Shown here in pieces: positions 50,052-58,982 of a stretch of 64,000 nt of DNA. The notes under the pieces were generated by a model. That model was not told where the DNA came from. It searched no databases and saw only the letters and a program-made list of their open reading frames with translations. The position numbers and the translations under genes are program-made. Location of the stretch: positions 221,821-285,820 of the forward strand of contig JANNDY010000010.1 of NCBI GenBank assembly GCA_031378345.1. The letters are read 5' to 3'. Within the stretch, counting starts at the first letter, position 1. Each line of letters opens with the position of its first letter. The stretch comes from Emticicia sp031378345 (GTDB taxonomy: Bacteria > Bacteroidota > Bacteroidia > Cytophagales > Spirosomataceae).

Positions 50052-50566
50052 TTCAATGCTTGAATAATGTGTTGATAATGATGCTCCGAATGCCAGGCAT
50101 ACAAAGCAATTACGCTTTTAATTTCATAGGTTCTTTGATAACCCGCATGAAAAAAAGTACGTTTAAAAGATTTTTTATCAAGGCTTTTAAATAATGCCAC
50201 TGCTCTTTTGTGCAAGCCTTCAATAATTTGTAACGATGGTTTTACAGGAAGTTTGTAATCAGGCAATAATGCCCAAAGTGCTTCGTCGTAGCCTTTGATT
50301 GTTGGGTTTTCTTCGGTTAAGGCACAATGCACACGAATATACATATTTGCATGGCTGTCTGCAATGTGATGTACCACTTGACGAACCGTCCAACCATCAG
50401 GGCGATAAACTGTATCTAACTGACTATCACTAAGTTTCGCTGTTAAAGTCTTTAATCGTTGTGGAAATCTATCTAAAATTTTGATATGCGAACGAGTATC
50501 TGCACTCGTATATTGAACACCATGTTCAAACTTTCCGATGGGGTATTTTAGCGTTTCTAAATTCAT
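50048..50566 (-). CDS. YfiT/DinB-type putative metal-dependent hydrolase
   Basis: A 172-residue four-helix-bundle protein. The start MNLETLKYPIGKFE (ATG at 50566) is typical of YfiT; an upstream TTG frame runs through a heptamer array and is rejected. The metal-site histidines are in VRQVVHHIADSHANMY and YAWHSEHHYQHI. Related enzymes act with bacillithiol or as thiol-dependent S-transferases and hydrolases. The gene lies 77 bp downstream of the inositol monophosphatase gene and overlaps the 49-residue gene by 4 bp. Confidence 0.9.
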   Translation of the reverse strand: MNLETLKYPIGKFEHGVQYTSADTRSHIKILDRFPQRLKTLTAKLSDSQLDTVYRPDGWTVRQVVHHIADSHANMYIRVHCALTEENPTIKGYDEALWALLPDYKLPVKPSLQIIEGLHKRAVALFKSLDKKSFKRTFFHAGYQRTYEIKSVIALYAWHSEHHYQHIIQALK

Positions 50567-50615
50567 GAATATAATGAGTGAATGAGTAAGTGTTTTTTTT
50601 GATTTAGTTAATAAA

Positions 50616-50643
50616 AGACTCAGAACTCTAAACTCAGAACTCT
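50616..50643. repeat. Heptamer array after the inositol monophosphatase gene
   Basis: AGACTCA, GAACTCT, AAACTCA, GAACTCT in register, abutting the stop codon at 50644. The words are almost the same as at 25444-25478. Confidence 0.75.
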
Positions 50644-51435
50644 TTACCTCCAATAACGTTGAATTTCTGCCAAAAGTTCTGCATGAACGGCAGAACCTAC
50701 TACCACATCACCACCAAACAGATGATTATCCCCGCCCGAAAAATCTGTGGCAAAACCGCCTGCTTCGGTTACAAGTAAAATTCCTGCTGCCATGTCCCAT
50801 GAATTGAGGTTATATTCATAAAAACCATCAAAATAACCACAGGCTGTATAAGCTAAATCTATTGCTGCCGAACCCATTCGGCGTAAACCGTGCGTTTTTT
50901 GCATCAAAGATTCTAAAATTAGCAAATATCTGTCTTGATTTTCAAATTTATAGTAAGGAAACCCAGTTGCCAATAAACTTTCGCCTAAATGTTTGATTGG
51001 CGAAACTTGAATCTTTTCTCCATTGCGAAACGCTCCGCCACCTTTGGTTGCTGAGAAAATTTCTTTGGTACAAACATTATAAACAACGCCTACTAAAATA
51101 TCTTTTCCATGAGCCAAGGCCAAACTCACAGAATAATTTGGCAAGCCGTGAATGAAATTGGCAGTTCCGTCGAGTGGGTCAATAATCCAGTTAAGCCCTT
51201 GACTATCAGATGTTTCCGCAGTTCCTTCTTCTGTGATAAAACCTGCCTCAGCAACGATATTTCTAAGATTTGTAACAATTAATTTTTCAGTTTCTTTATC
51301 AACATAAGAAACCACATTATTAACATCTTTGTACTCAACCGAAGAACGTTGAAACTTAGCCGATTCTTGGGCGATAAATGCCCCTGCTTCTTGGGCTACT
51401 TCGATTGTTTGTTGGCAGATTTTTTCTAAATTCAT
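50644..51435 (-). CDS. Inositol monophosphatase family protein
   Basis: A 263-residue Mg-dependent phosphatase. Metal ligands are in EEGTAE (Glu70) and WIIDPLDGTANFIHG (Asp86, Asp89); the third is in NSWDMAAGILLVTEAGG. These fit IMPase/SuhB proteins that dephosphorylate inositol or sugar phosphates. The ATG at 51435 is chosen, because longer frames read through a large heptamer hairpin and overlap the upstream gene. It follows the DUF4139 gene by 80 bp of that hairpin. Confidence 0.93.
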   Translation of the reverse strand: MNLEKICQQTIEVAQEAGAFIAQESAKFQRSSVEYKDVNNVVSYVDKETEKLIVTNLRNIVAEAGFITEEGTAETSDSQGLNWIIDPLDGTANFIHGLPNYSVSLALAHGKDILVGVVYNVCTKEIFSATKGGGAFRNGEKIQVSPIKHLGESLLATGFPYYKFENQDRYLLILESLMQKTHGLRRMGSAAIDLAYTACGYFDGFYEYNLNSWDMAAGILLVTEAGGFATDFSGGDNHLFGGDVVVGSAVHAELLAEIQRYWR

Positions 51436-51440
51436 ATTTG

Positions 51441-51510
51441 AGAAGTGAGATATTAGACAAAAGACAAGAGAAAAATTTTCTTTTGTCCCTTGTCTATTTT
51501 CTCTTGTCAA
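51441..51510. repeat. Inverted pair of heptamer arrays, arms adjacent
   Basis: The left arm has five AGA units: AGAAGTG, AGATATT, AGACAAA, AGACAAG, AGAAAAA (51441-51475). The right arm is TTTTCTT, TTGTCCC, TTGTCTA, TTTTCTC, TTGTCAA (51476-51510). The two arms touch, giving a long hairpin with almost no loop between two minus-strand genes. Confidence 0.85.
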
Positions 51511-51515
51511 AATTT

Positions 51516-53165
51516 TTAAAGTCCTTGAATATTTTTTCCTTTTGGATATTTTACATTGTATTTTAGCAAAATTTCTTTGTTTTCTTGTGGTTGCAAAGTT
51601 AGTTTCCAAGTCAATTTACCATTTTCACGGTTGAAATCTGCACCTTTGGCATCTTCCAATTCAACTTCTATACGGCTATCTTGCGAAACTGGCACTTGGT
51701 CTTCCATGATAATATTAATGGCTTCTGCCTTCGTATTTCTGAGCGTAATTCTATATCCAAAAGATTCACGAATATTAGAACCAACATTTTTTCTTGACTT
51801 AAATTCTTCAATAGTTTCACGCTTTGAAATGATTTTTTTATCACGACCCAACGAAATTAACAATGAATCTTTTGCTTCGCCACCTGCAATATCTGAGGTT
51901 CCCACAAATGTTCCTTCAAAGTAAATATTGGCAGTTCCTGGCAATAAATTATACTTTTCCCAGTCAGTAATGATGGCTGTCAAGAAAGCATCTTTGTCGT
52001 ATTTTGGCACAGCATAATATTTGAAACTTGCTGGTAATGAATGGTTTTGAATATCAACCATTTCGGCATTTCCTCCCGAATTGATATTATACGGCAAAGA
52101 AATGTCAAAATTTACAGCCAAAGTTGTTTCAACTGTGCTTACAAAATCGGCAGTTGAAGTAACTGATAAACCAGGCACAGCAGATTCCATTGCCATTGCT
52201 TGAGGGGCATCAACTCCCATTGTCATTTTTCTTGAATTTTTGGTTTGCATCACAATTGGCTCATAAATATTTACATTTTGAGTAGCCAATTCAGGCTTTG
52301 TTCCACCTTCGGCAGGATTTGCTGTAGAAAGAGTGAGTTTAATATTTTTCCAGTCAATGCCTGTATTTTGAAAAACATTGGCTTTATATGCCAATTCGAC
52401 ATTACTTTTCACATCTTTTGCACGAATATCATAGACTGGTGACCAACCCGCCGCATTGGCAATATAAGTAAGATTGAGTTCAACACTTGAAAAAGCCTTG
52501 GCTGTCAAAGTCAACTCGATTTCGCCCGCAGGTTGGTTTACATTTGTTCCTTGCGAATTGAGTTGTTGCTGAAAACGATTGATTTTTTCTTGCAATTCTT
52601 TTGATTGACGCACCAATTGCATTTGGCGAGTGCCAATTTCTGTTAGTTTTGTTCTAAAAAAATCTAACATTTCTTTCAAATCCTCGGGCGTTGCTCCGTC
52701 TTTTTCATTCTTTACATTGGCATTTGCCATGAGCATCACTCGCTCATTTTCAGCTACTTTTACCAAAACATCAACGGTTTCGAGTTCAACTTTTGCCATT
52801 TTTAATGAATCTTCAAGCACCGTTCTTTTTCTATTTCCGAGATAATTTTGCTTGAATTTTACGCCCATAATTACCACATCGCCCTTTCCTCCTATCTGAA
52901 TACTATTTGGGTCAAGAGTTGAGGCTACATTGCCAACAATTAATTTTGTTGTGCCAGCCTGTACCGCAGTTTTTATTTTTGCATCAATTTGAGCTCGATT
53001 CAAAAAAACCGTAACGTGCTGATTATCAGCATCTACACGCACTTGATTTTGCGAAAAAATCGGAAAGTGCATTCCGAATAATAAAGTTCCAAGTCCTAAA
53101 ATGAAAGAAAGCACTGAACTTTTTGGCGTTAATAACAAGAAAATAGTTTTTAAGGAGGTTTGCAT
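51516..53165 (-). CDS. DUF4139 (mucoidy inhibitor MuiA-like) protein, exported
   Basis: A 549-residue protein with an N-terminal hydrophobic segment (residues about 15-38) and export signal. Next is a DUF4140 region (VTVFLNRAQIDAKIKTAVQAGTTK-type start), a coiled coil (about 110-210), and the beta-rich DUF4139 domain (LTYIANAAGWSPVYDIRAKD, IDWKNIKLTLSTANPAEGG) ending ENKEILLKYNVKYPKGKNI. The family is common in Bacteroidota and has no defined reaction. Length and order are normal. It precedes the inositol monophosphatase gene across a heptamer hairpin. Confidence 0.9.
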   Translation of the reverse strand: MQTSLKTIFLLLTPKSSVLSFILGLGTLLFGMHFPIFSQNQVRVDADNQHVTVFLNRAQIDAKIKTAVQAGTTKLIVGNVASTLDPNSIQIGGKGDVVIMGVKFKQNYLGNRKRTVLEDSLKMAKVELETVDVLVKVAENERVMLMANANVKNEKDGATPEDLKEMLDFFRTKLTEIGTRQMQLVRQSKELQEKINRFQQQLNSQGTNVNQPAGEIELTLTAKAFSSVELNLTYIANAAGWSPVYDIRAKDVKSNVELAYKANVFQNTGIDWKNIKLTLSTANPAEGGTKPELATQNVNIYEPIVMQTKNSRKMTMGVDAPQAMAMESAVPGLSVTSTADFVSTVETTLAVNFDISLPYNINSGGNAEMVDIQNHSLPASFKYYAVPKYDKDAFLTAIITDWEKYNLLPGTANIYFEGTFVGTSDIAGGEAKDSLLISLGRDKKIISKRETIEEFKSRKNVGSNIRESFGYRITLRNTKAEAINIIMEDQVPVSQDSRIEVELEDAKGADFNRENGKLTWKLTLQPQENKEILLKYNVKYPKGKNIQGL

Positions 53166-53376
53166 AGTTTGAAATAGTTTGTTTTTCTTAAACGAAGGTC
53201 TTTGAGTTTATTGTGTGAACGATTCGTTAATGTATCAATATAAAGGCAATTTTAAGAAAAATTCTTTGTTTTACCTGCATAATTTACGGTAATTTGCTCA
53301 AATTATTGTAAAACAATTTTCCAAATTGTTTCGATTATCTATTATCACCTGTACTTTTTGCTATAATTCTCTGACT

Positions 53377-53400
53377 GCGAACAGGATTTTCGCTCCACAT
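53377..53400 (+). repeat. GGA-loop hairpin, copy B
   Basis: GCGAACA-GGA-TTTTCGC followed by TCCACAT. The stem has one mismatch. It directly precedes the dehydrogenase ATG at 53404. Confidence 0.6.
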
Positions 53401-53403
53401 TTC

Positions 53404-54474
53404 ATGATTCAAGAAAAAAAACTCCGTCGTTTCACCGAAAATGTCTTTTTAAGTATAGGTTGCTCTGCAAAAGATGCAAAATTAGCTACTGATGTGTTGG
53501 TTTCTGCCGACCTTCGAGGCGTAGATTCGCATGGAACTGCACGTTTAGTTGGTTATGTTCGTTTATTTGATAATGGACGTTTAAACCCAAAACCTAAAAT
53601 TAAAATTCTTCATGAAACTCCCTCAACGGCAGTCATAGACGGCGATAAAGGCTTGGGACTTGTTGTAGCTCCTTTTGCTATGAAAGTTGCCATTAAAAAG
53701 GCTAAAAGAGCAGGTTCTGGCTGGATTTCGGTACAGAACTCTAATCATTTTGGCATTGCGGGCTATCATTCGATGTTGGCATTGCCGCACGACATGATAG
53801 GTTGGGCAATGACAAATTCTGCTCCATTGGTTGTGCCAACTTTTGCTACAGAAAAAATGTTAGGAACAAATCCAATTGCAGTTTCTGTTCCAGCGGGCAA
53901 TCAACCGCCATTTGTAGCAGATTTTGCAACAACGGCAGTGGCTTATGGGAAATTAGAAATTTTGCAGAGAAAAGGCTTATCGGCACCTATCGGTTGGATT
54001 CAAGATGCAGCAGGAAATTATACAGACGATGCCAATGCCATCAAAAATGGTGGTGGTTTAGTGCCGCTTGGTGGCGACCGTGAACATGGAAGCCATAAAG
54101 GTTATGGTTTGGCGGCAATTGTCGATATTTTTTCTGGAGTTTTGTCAGGAGCAAACTTTGGTCCCTGGGTGCCTCCTTTTGCTACTGCTGGTTTTCATGG
54201 TGTAGCTGACGAGCAAGTTGGAATAGGAACAGGGCATTTTCTGGGAGCAATGCAAATTGACGGTTTTCGTCCAAAAGAAGATTTCAAAGCAAGCATGGAT
54301 ACTTGGATAGAGCGTTTCAGAAATGCCAAACATATTGATAATCAATCAGTTGTAATTCCTGGCGACCCTGAGCGTGAACTTGAAAAAATCAGACGTGCCG
54401 AAGGAATTCCATTGAATGAAAAGGTAATCGAAGATTTGAAAACTTTGGGAGAGAGGTTTGGAGTGAAGTTTTAA
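53404..54474 (+). CDS. Ldh family (malate/L-lactate-type) NAD(P) oxidoreductase
   Basis: A 356-residue enzyme of the LDH2/MDHG2 (YlbC/AllD-like) family, distinct from classical Rossmann dehydrogenases. Typical segments: ADLRGVDSHGTARLVGYV (catalytic His43), SNHFGIAGYHS, GLVVAPFAMKVAIKKA and GGDREHGSHKGYGLAAIVDIFSGVLSG. It reduces 2-oxoacids or oxidises 2-hydroxyacids; the substrate is unknown. The ATG at 53404 fits the family start MIQEKKLRRFTENVF; an earlier start at 53326 would translate the GGA-loop repeat. Its 3' end overlaps the convergent MBL gene by 4 bp. Confidence 0.93.
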   Translation: MIQEKKLRRFTENVFLSIGCSAKDAKLATDVLVSADLRGVDSHGTARLVGYVRLFDNGRLNPKPKIKILHETPSTAVIDGDKGLGLVVAPFAMKVAIKKAKRAGSGWISVQNSNHFGIAGYHSMLALPHDMIGWAMTNSAPLVVPTFATEKMLGTNPIAVSVPAGNQPPFVADFATTAVAYGKLEILQRKGLSAPIGWIQDAAGNYTDDANAIKNGGGLVPLGGDREHGSHKGYGLAAIVDIFSGVLSGANFGPWVPPFATAGFHGVADEQVGIGTGHFLGAMQIDGFRPKEDFKASMDTWIERFRNAKHIDNQSVVIPGDPERELEKIRRAEGIPLNEKVIEDLKTLGERFGVKF

Positions 54475-55310
54475 ATAACTTCAATTCGCTCACCTAACTG
54501 CAAAACCTTATAATTTATTCCATATTCCTCTGCCTTTTGAGCAAAATTCTCAGGATTTTCGGAATTAAATTCAAATAAATCATAATGGTGCGGAATCGTC
54601 AATTTCGAACCAATTTCTTTTCCTAATCTGGAAGCCTCTTCATAACTTAAATTTCCTGATACACGTCTTTCGGGTTTATTTCCATTTATTGGTAAAAAAG
54701 CTATATCAACTTCAAAATCTTTCAAAACTTCTACCATTCCATTATACCAAAGTGTATCTCCGGAGTGATAAACTTTGTATTTTCCGAAAGCCAAAATAAA
54801 GCCCATAAATTTCAGATTTCCTGCCTCGTCTCTTTCAATCGAATTATGAGCGGCTGGCACGCCAGTTATTGTAAATGGTTCAATATCAACACTTTGTAAG
54901 TCATTTAATCCAATTGGGAAATCATTTTTGCATTGCAAACGCTCACAAACAAAAGCACGATTTGCTTCTGGAATGATGAATTTAATATTTGGATTTTTCT
55001 CAAAAATCGGCAATAAAGTTTCAGCATCTAAATGGTCGGTATGGTTATGAGAAGATGTTACAACATCAATCATATTGAGCAAAGAAGGCTCAACAACTAA
55101 CTCACTGATACGAGTATGAGGCTTATCGGTTTTAGCATATTTTTTGCTCAAAGAATCGGACAAATAAGGGTCAAACAGCAAATGTTTGCCTTGAAATTGA
55201 ATCAAAAAACCGCTTTGTCCCAACCACCAAACTCTGAAACCTTCGACTTTATTTCGTGTTAAGTTAATATCAGCTAAGAGCTGATTATCTTTTTGAATTG
55301 GTTTTACCAT
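54471..55310 (-). CDS. MBL-fold metallohydrolase (UlaG-like)
   Basis: A 279-residue metallo-beta-lactamase-fold protein without a signal peptide. The motif HNHTDHLD supplies His88, His90, Asp92 and His93; other features are GQSGFLIQFQGKHLLFDPY at the start, VPAAHNSIERDEAG and YHSGDTLWYNG (Asp/His). It resembles UlaG/lactonase-like hydrolases and N-acyl-phosphatidylethanolamine phospholipase-type proteins more than antibiotic-degrading enzymes. It overlaps the serine hydrolase gene by 7 bp (ATGGTAA), so the pair is co-translated. Confidence 0.9.
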   Translation of the reverse strand: MVKPIQKDNQLLADINLTRNKVEGFRVWWLGQSGFLIQFQGKHLLFDPYLSDSLSKKYAKTDKPHTRISELVVEPSLLNMIDVVTSSHNHTDHLDAETLLPIFEKNPNIKFIIPEANRAFVCERLQCKNDFPIGLNDLQSVDIEPFTITGVPAAHNSIERDEAGNLKFMGFILAFGKYKVYHSGDTLWYNGMVEVLKDFEVDIAFLPINGNKPERRVSGNLSYEEASRLGKEIGSKLTIPHHYDLFEFNSENPENFAQKAEEYGINYKVLQLGERIEVI

Positions 55311-56224
55311 TTTTCATAACCCTCCACAGGTTTCCAACTTGATTTTGGTTCGTAATAATTCCACAATAAAGCCCCAACTTTTCGCAATAATTCATAGCCC
55401 TCATTGCTTCTTGTCCACGATTCGTCTTTCTGATTTTTTGTAATGATACTATAAACATATTCACCATTTGGAGCATGAACCAAAACCGTTTCGGAGCGAG
55501 AGCGGTTGACAGCCCCATTTTTACTACCTGTTTTTATTGACTCGGGAAGTTGCGAAAGTCCTTCGCCGTCCCAAAATTGTCTGCCGAGGTTACGATACAT
55601 TCTATCAGAAGCATCGGCTGAGATAATTTTTCCTTGACGAATCATTGTCAGCAAATCTGCCATTTCTTTGGGCGTTGTTTGTCCCCAACCATATTGCGTC
55701 CGATTTGCTTCACGACCTGCCGTACGAGAATTGACTCTTGTACTTTTAAAACCTAATGAATCTAAAATTGTATTGATTCGCTTTCCTCCGCCCGACAATG
55801 CTTGCAACCACAAACTTCCTGTATTATCACTGACCGAACACATTAAAAACACAACTTCATTCAAAGGCAATTTTGCTCCGTCTTTTAGTGAACCAACTAT
55901 TCCATCGTCATAATCAAGTGAGTCTTTATAAATAATTTCTTGGTCATATTTCAGTTCGCCTTTTTGAATTTTATCGAAAGTGCCAATCATAATTGGTATT
56001 TTCACCATGCTTGCCGTGGGGAAAATCGTATCGGCGTTGATGGCTACAAATTTATTGGTTTTCAAACTTCTAACATAGATACCAACATCACCATTGAAGC
56101 CTTTTAGGGTTTCTTGAAGTTTAATTTTTAGTTTTATGTCTTCTTTTAAAGTTTGAGAAAAAGAAGTAAACGACGTAAACAACAAACTGATTATCAGATA
56201 TTTAAAAAGACATTTCATCATCAT
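55304..56224 (-). CDS. Class A beta-lactamase-like serine hydrolase, exported
   Basis: A 306-residue exported protein (signal to about residue 24). The serine-lactamase elements are SMVK (Ser72, Lys75), SDN (Ser132-Asp133-Asn134) and KTG (Lys231-Gly233); a clear Glu166-type ExxxN box is less obvious (REANRTQYGWGQTT). It could be a beta-lactamase, but many such proteins in Bacteroidota act on peptidoglycan or unknown substrates. It is coupled to the MBL-fold gene downstream by a 7-bp overlap. Three ATG codons in a row (56224, 56221, 56218) make the exact start uncertain. Confidence 0.85.
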   Translation of the reverse strand: MMMKCLFKYLIISLLFTSFTSFSQTLKEDIKLKIKLQETLKGFNGDVGIYVRSLKTNKFVAINADTIFPTASMVKIPIMIGTFDKIQKGELKYDQEIIYKDSLDYDDGIVGSLKDGAKLPLNEVVFLMCSVSDNTGSLWLQALSGGGKRINTILDSLGFKSTRVNSRTAGREANRTQYGWGQTTPKEMADLLTMIRQGKIISADASDRMYRNLGRQFWDGEGLSQLPESIKTGSKNGAVNRSRSETVLVHAPNGEYVYSIITKNQKDESWTRSNEGYELLRKVGALLWNYYEPKSSWKPVEGYEKW

Positions 56225-56288
56225 TGTGATAAATTTAGGTTATTTGTTACGATTGAAAAGCAATTTAGAAAATTGCTCTACAAATCAC

Positions 56289-56314
56289 AAAAAAACCACA
56301 CCTTTCCGTATGGT
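56289..56314 (-). terminator. Rho-independent terminator of the TonB receptor gene
   Basis: On the minus strand, ACCATAC and GTGTGGT pair (one G-U) around a 6-nt loop and are followed by seven T. It lies about 56 bp after the receptor stop. Confidence 0.65.
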
Positions 56315-56369
56315 CTTTTGTAATTTTTACAATTTATTATTGAAGTGTAAATGCAAAATCTATAAACCA

Positions 56370-58982
56370 TTATCTTGGACGACCACCACCTGTTGCTGGT
56401 TGTTGAGTAGCGGCTCCGCCATCTCCTTCGCCTGCTTTCGCATCATCATTGCTAACTTTTTTCTTGCTTTTGAATATATTTCCACCGTTGAAATCCATTT
56501 TGCCAAACATATAATTAATAGAGAAACGAATTCCTTGGTTATAAATATTTCTTATGCTGGAAGAATTATAAGTTGGGTCACCAGATTCACTTTTAATTTT
56601 AAGTGTCCTAGTAAATGGATTATCAAGACCAATGTTGAAACTACCTTTTTTGTTAGTAAAGTCTTTCTTCACACCCATATTATAGAATCTAAAAGAACCT
56701 TGATAGCCTTGTAGCTGAATCTGGCGGCTACCCATAAAACCAAATGCTTGAGCTCCCCAACCTTTACTAAATGTATAAGAAGCATTAAAATTGACACTCG
56801 CATTCCAGCCATCATTTTGAATGCCTACAATAGTATTTTTATAGGTTTTATCAGATTGTAGTACTGGAATTACGATAGTTCCACTCAGTAAATTATTCGT
56901 AAAGTTTGTACCTCCACCGATTCTAAGTTTTTTTGTTGGTTGTAAGTTCACAAAAATACTTCCACCATAAAAATTAGTTTTTCCGATATTATCAAAAGTT
57001 GAAGTTGTAATTCCTTGCTCATTGACTGACCTTACACTTGTGATATTATTATCTGTAAATCTTCTAAAAACCGACGCATTGATAGAGTTTGCTTTGAAAT
57101 ATGTACTATAATTTAACTCAAAACTATGACTTAACTCTGGCTTCAATAATGGATTTCCGAAAGAAATATTCAATGGGTCTGAATAATTGACAAATGGATT
57201 TAAAAATTCAAGTGATGGACGTTGAATTCGTTGCGTATAATTTACTCTTACTTTGTGATTTTTTGGAAAATCTTTAGAAATTGCAATACTTGGTATAATA
57301 TTAAAGTAAGGGTCAATTTTGGTTGGACTATCAGAAGTCTGAAATTTAGCTTTGATTTGTGTATTTTCGTAACGAGCTCCAACTTTGATTCCCCACTTTT
57401 TAGGTAAAGAAACGGTAAATGTTGAATAAACAGAAGCTACATCTTGGTCATAATTAAAATTATTTGTTCGATTGGTTTGAATCACATACTCCTTTAATTG
57501 AGTGTTATAATTGAAGAAATCAAATTCACTTGTCACTTCTCGAATAATATACTTTGCACCCATTTCAAATATATTTTTCTTGAAAGGATATGTGTAATCT
57601 AATTGCAAAGTTGTCTCACGATTAATGCCGTCATTGTCGCTTTTATTGAAAGGAACATCTCCTCTAATTGCTACAAATTCAGTAACTCGAGTGTTTTGTC
57701 CATGTTGAGCCAAAAATGCTAATTCGTGACCTTGCTCCTTAAAAATTTTAGTATAATTAAAATCGAAATCAAGGCTGTAATTTCCTCTTATATTGGTAAC
57801 ATCCTGTGAAAAATTCTGCAAAATATTTCCAGAAGCTGTTTTTAAGAGAGATGTTTGCAAACCCTTTGTATTAAAATTTCCTATACCATATCTTGCAGTT
57901 AAATTTAGTGAATTTTTTGCATTTATATCATAATCTACAGATAATTGGGTATTGCCAAACGTACGTCTTACTTGGTTTTTATCAGTTTGATTAAAAACAG
58001 TTTCAAAACCTCTCACTGATGAATTTCGAGTTGTAGAACCATTGCTTGGTGTATTATAAGAACTATTTCCACCAAAATTTAATGCAGTCCCTATTTTTTT
58101 CTTTCGTAAATTGATATTTCCAAAAGCATTTGCTCCACGTACACCTGCACCCGCATTTACAAAGCCTGTTAATCCTTGAAGATTGTTTTTCTTAGTAATA
58201 ATATTGATGATACCTGCAGTACCTTCTGCATCGTATTTAGCTGATGGTGAGGTAATTACCTCCACTTGCTTAATCATATCGGCAGGAATCTGCTTCAAAG
58301 CATCTGCGATATTGCTCGCCAAAATACTCGAAGGTTTGTTATTAATCAAAACCTTAATATTACCACTTCCCCGCATCTGCACGTTTCCGTCCAAATCTAC
58401 GGTCAACATTGGCACTTTACGAAGCACATCTTCGGCAGTCCCGCCCTTGCTTGTTATGTCTTTGTCGGCATTATAAACCAATCTATCAACTTTATCTTCG
58501 ATTAATGAACCTTGTGCTGTTACAGTTACTTCGCCCAAAACTTTGGTATCAACCGACATCAGCAAATTACCAATATTTGCTTCCGATTTATTATTTATCA
58601 ACTCAACTTTGACGATTGTTGCATTTTTATAGCCAATAAAAGAACCCACCACTTTGTAAGTACCTTTTGCCAAATTTTTGACAGTAAATGCCCCATTCAT
58701 GTCGGTCATTGCACCATCAACAACTTTATTATTTTTGTCATAAATAGCTACCGAAGCAAATTCAACAGGTTTATTTGTTGTCGAATCTATGAGTTTTCCA
58801 CTAATTTTTGCTGAACCACGAGGAATTTCTTCTTGCGGAACTTGTTGTTGTTGTTGTGGATTCATTCCTGGAAAACCACCACCACTACGGTTTCCACCGC
58901 CACCACCTCCACCACCAAACTGAGCAAAAGTATTGGTCATAAATGTCATCGAAATAAGTAAAAGCAGAGTAAACTTTTTCAT
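56370..58982 (-). CDS. TonB-dependent receptor, outer-membrane beta-barrel (OMP_b-brl_3 type)
   Basis: An 870-residue outer-membrane protein. After the signal peptide (to about FAQ, residue 21) comes a Gly run and a Gln-rich stretch. A carboxypeptidase-like domain follows (KISGKLIDSTTNKPVEFASVA), then a plug domain (VEVITSPSAKYDAEGTAGII, about 250) and a barrel. The C-terminus is an odd hydrophilic tail (KKKVSNDDAKAGEGDGG to PR) rather than the usual terminal aromatic strand. No SusD partner is encoded, so it is not a SusCD pair; it probably takes up metal complexes or peptides. It has its own promoter (59045-59077) and terminator. Confidence 0.92.
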   Translation of the reverse strand: MKKFTLLLLISMTFMTNTFAQFGGGGGGGGNRSGGGFPGMNPQQQQQVPQEEIPRGSAKISGKLIDSTTNKPVEFASVAIYDKNNKVVDGAMTDMNGAFTVKNLAKGTYKVVGSFIGYKNATIVKVELINNKSEANIGNLLMSVDTKVLGEVTVTAQGSLIEDKVDRLVYNADKDITSKGGTAEDVLRKVPMLTVDLDGNVQMRGSGNIKVLINNKPSSILASNIADALKQIPADMIKQVEVITSPSAKYDAEGTAGIINIITKKNNLQGLTGFVNAGAGVRGANAFGNINLRKKKIGTALNFGGNSSYNTPSNGSTTRNSSVRGFETVFNQTDKNQVRRTFGNTQLSVDYDINAKNSLNLTARYGIGNFNTKGLQTSLLKTASGNILQNFSQDVTNIRGNYSLDFDFNYTKIFKEQGHELAFLAQHGQNTRVTEFVAIRGDVPFNKSDNDGINRETTLQLDYTYPFKKNIFEMGAKYIIREVTSEFDFFNYNTQLKEYVIQTNRTNNFNYDQDVASVYSTFTVSLPKKWGIKVGARYENTQIKAKFQTSDSPTKIDPYFNIIPSIAISKDFPKNHKVRVNYTQRIQRPSLEFLNPFVNYSDPLNISFGNPLLKPELSHSFELNYSTYFKANSINASVFRRFTDNNITSVRSVNEQGITTSTFDNIGKTNFYGGSIFVNLQPTKKLRIGGGTNFTNNLLSGTIVIPVLQSDKTYKNTIVGIQNDGWNASVNFNASYTFSKGWGAQAFGFMGSRQIQLQGYQGSFRFYNMGVKKDFTNKKGSFNIGLDNPFTRTLKIKSESGDPTYNSSSIRNIYNQGIRFSINYMFGKMDFNGGNIFKSKKKVSNDDAKAGEGDGGAATQQPATGGGRPR

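Noticed and set aside
54471..56224. Antibiotic-resistance cassette
   Set aside because: The MBL protein is UlaG-like, the serine enzyme lacks an obvious Glu166 box, and no mobile element is near.
56226..56714. A 162-codon open frame on + overlapping the TonB receptor end
   Set aside because: It is largely antisense to the receptor gene, has no family features, and its residues are those expected from the opposite strand of a barrel gene.
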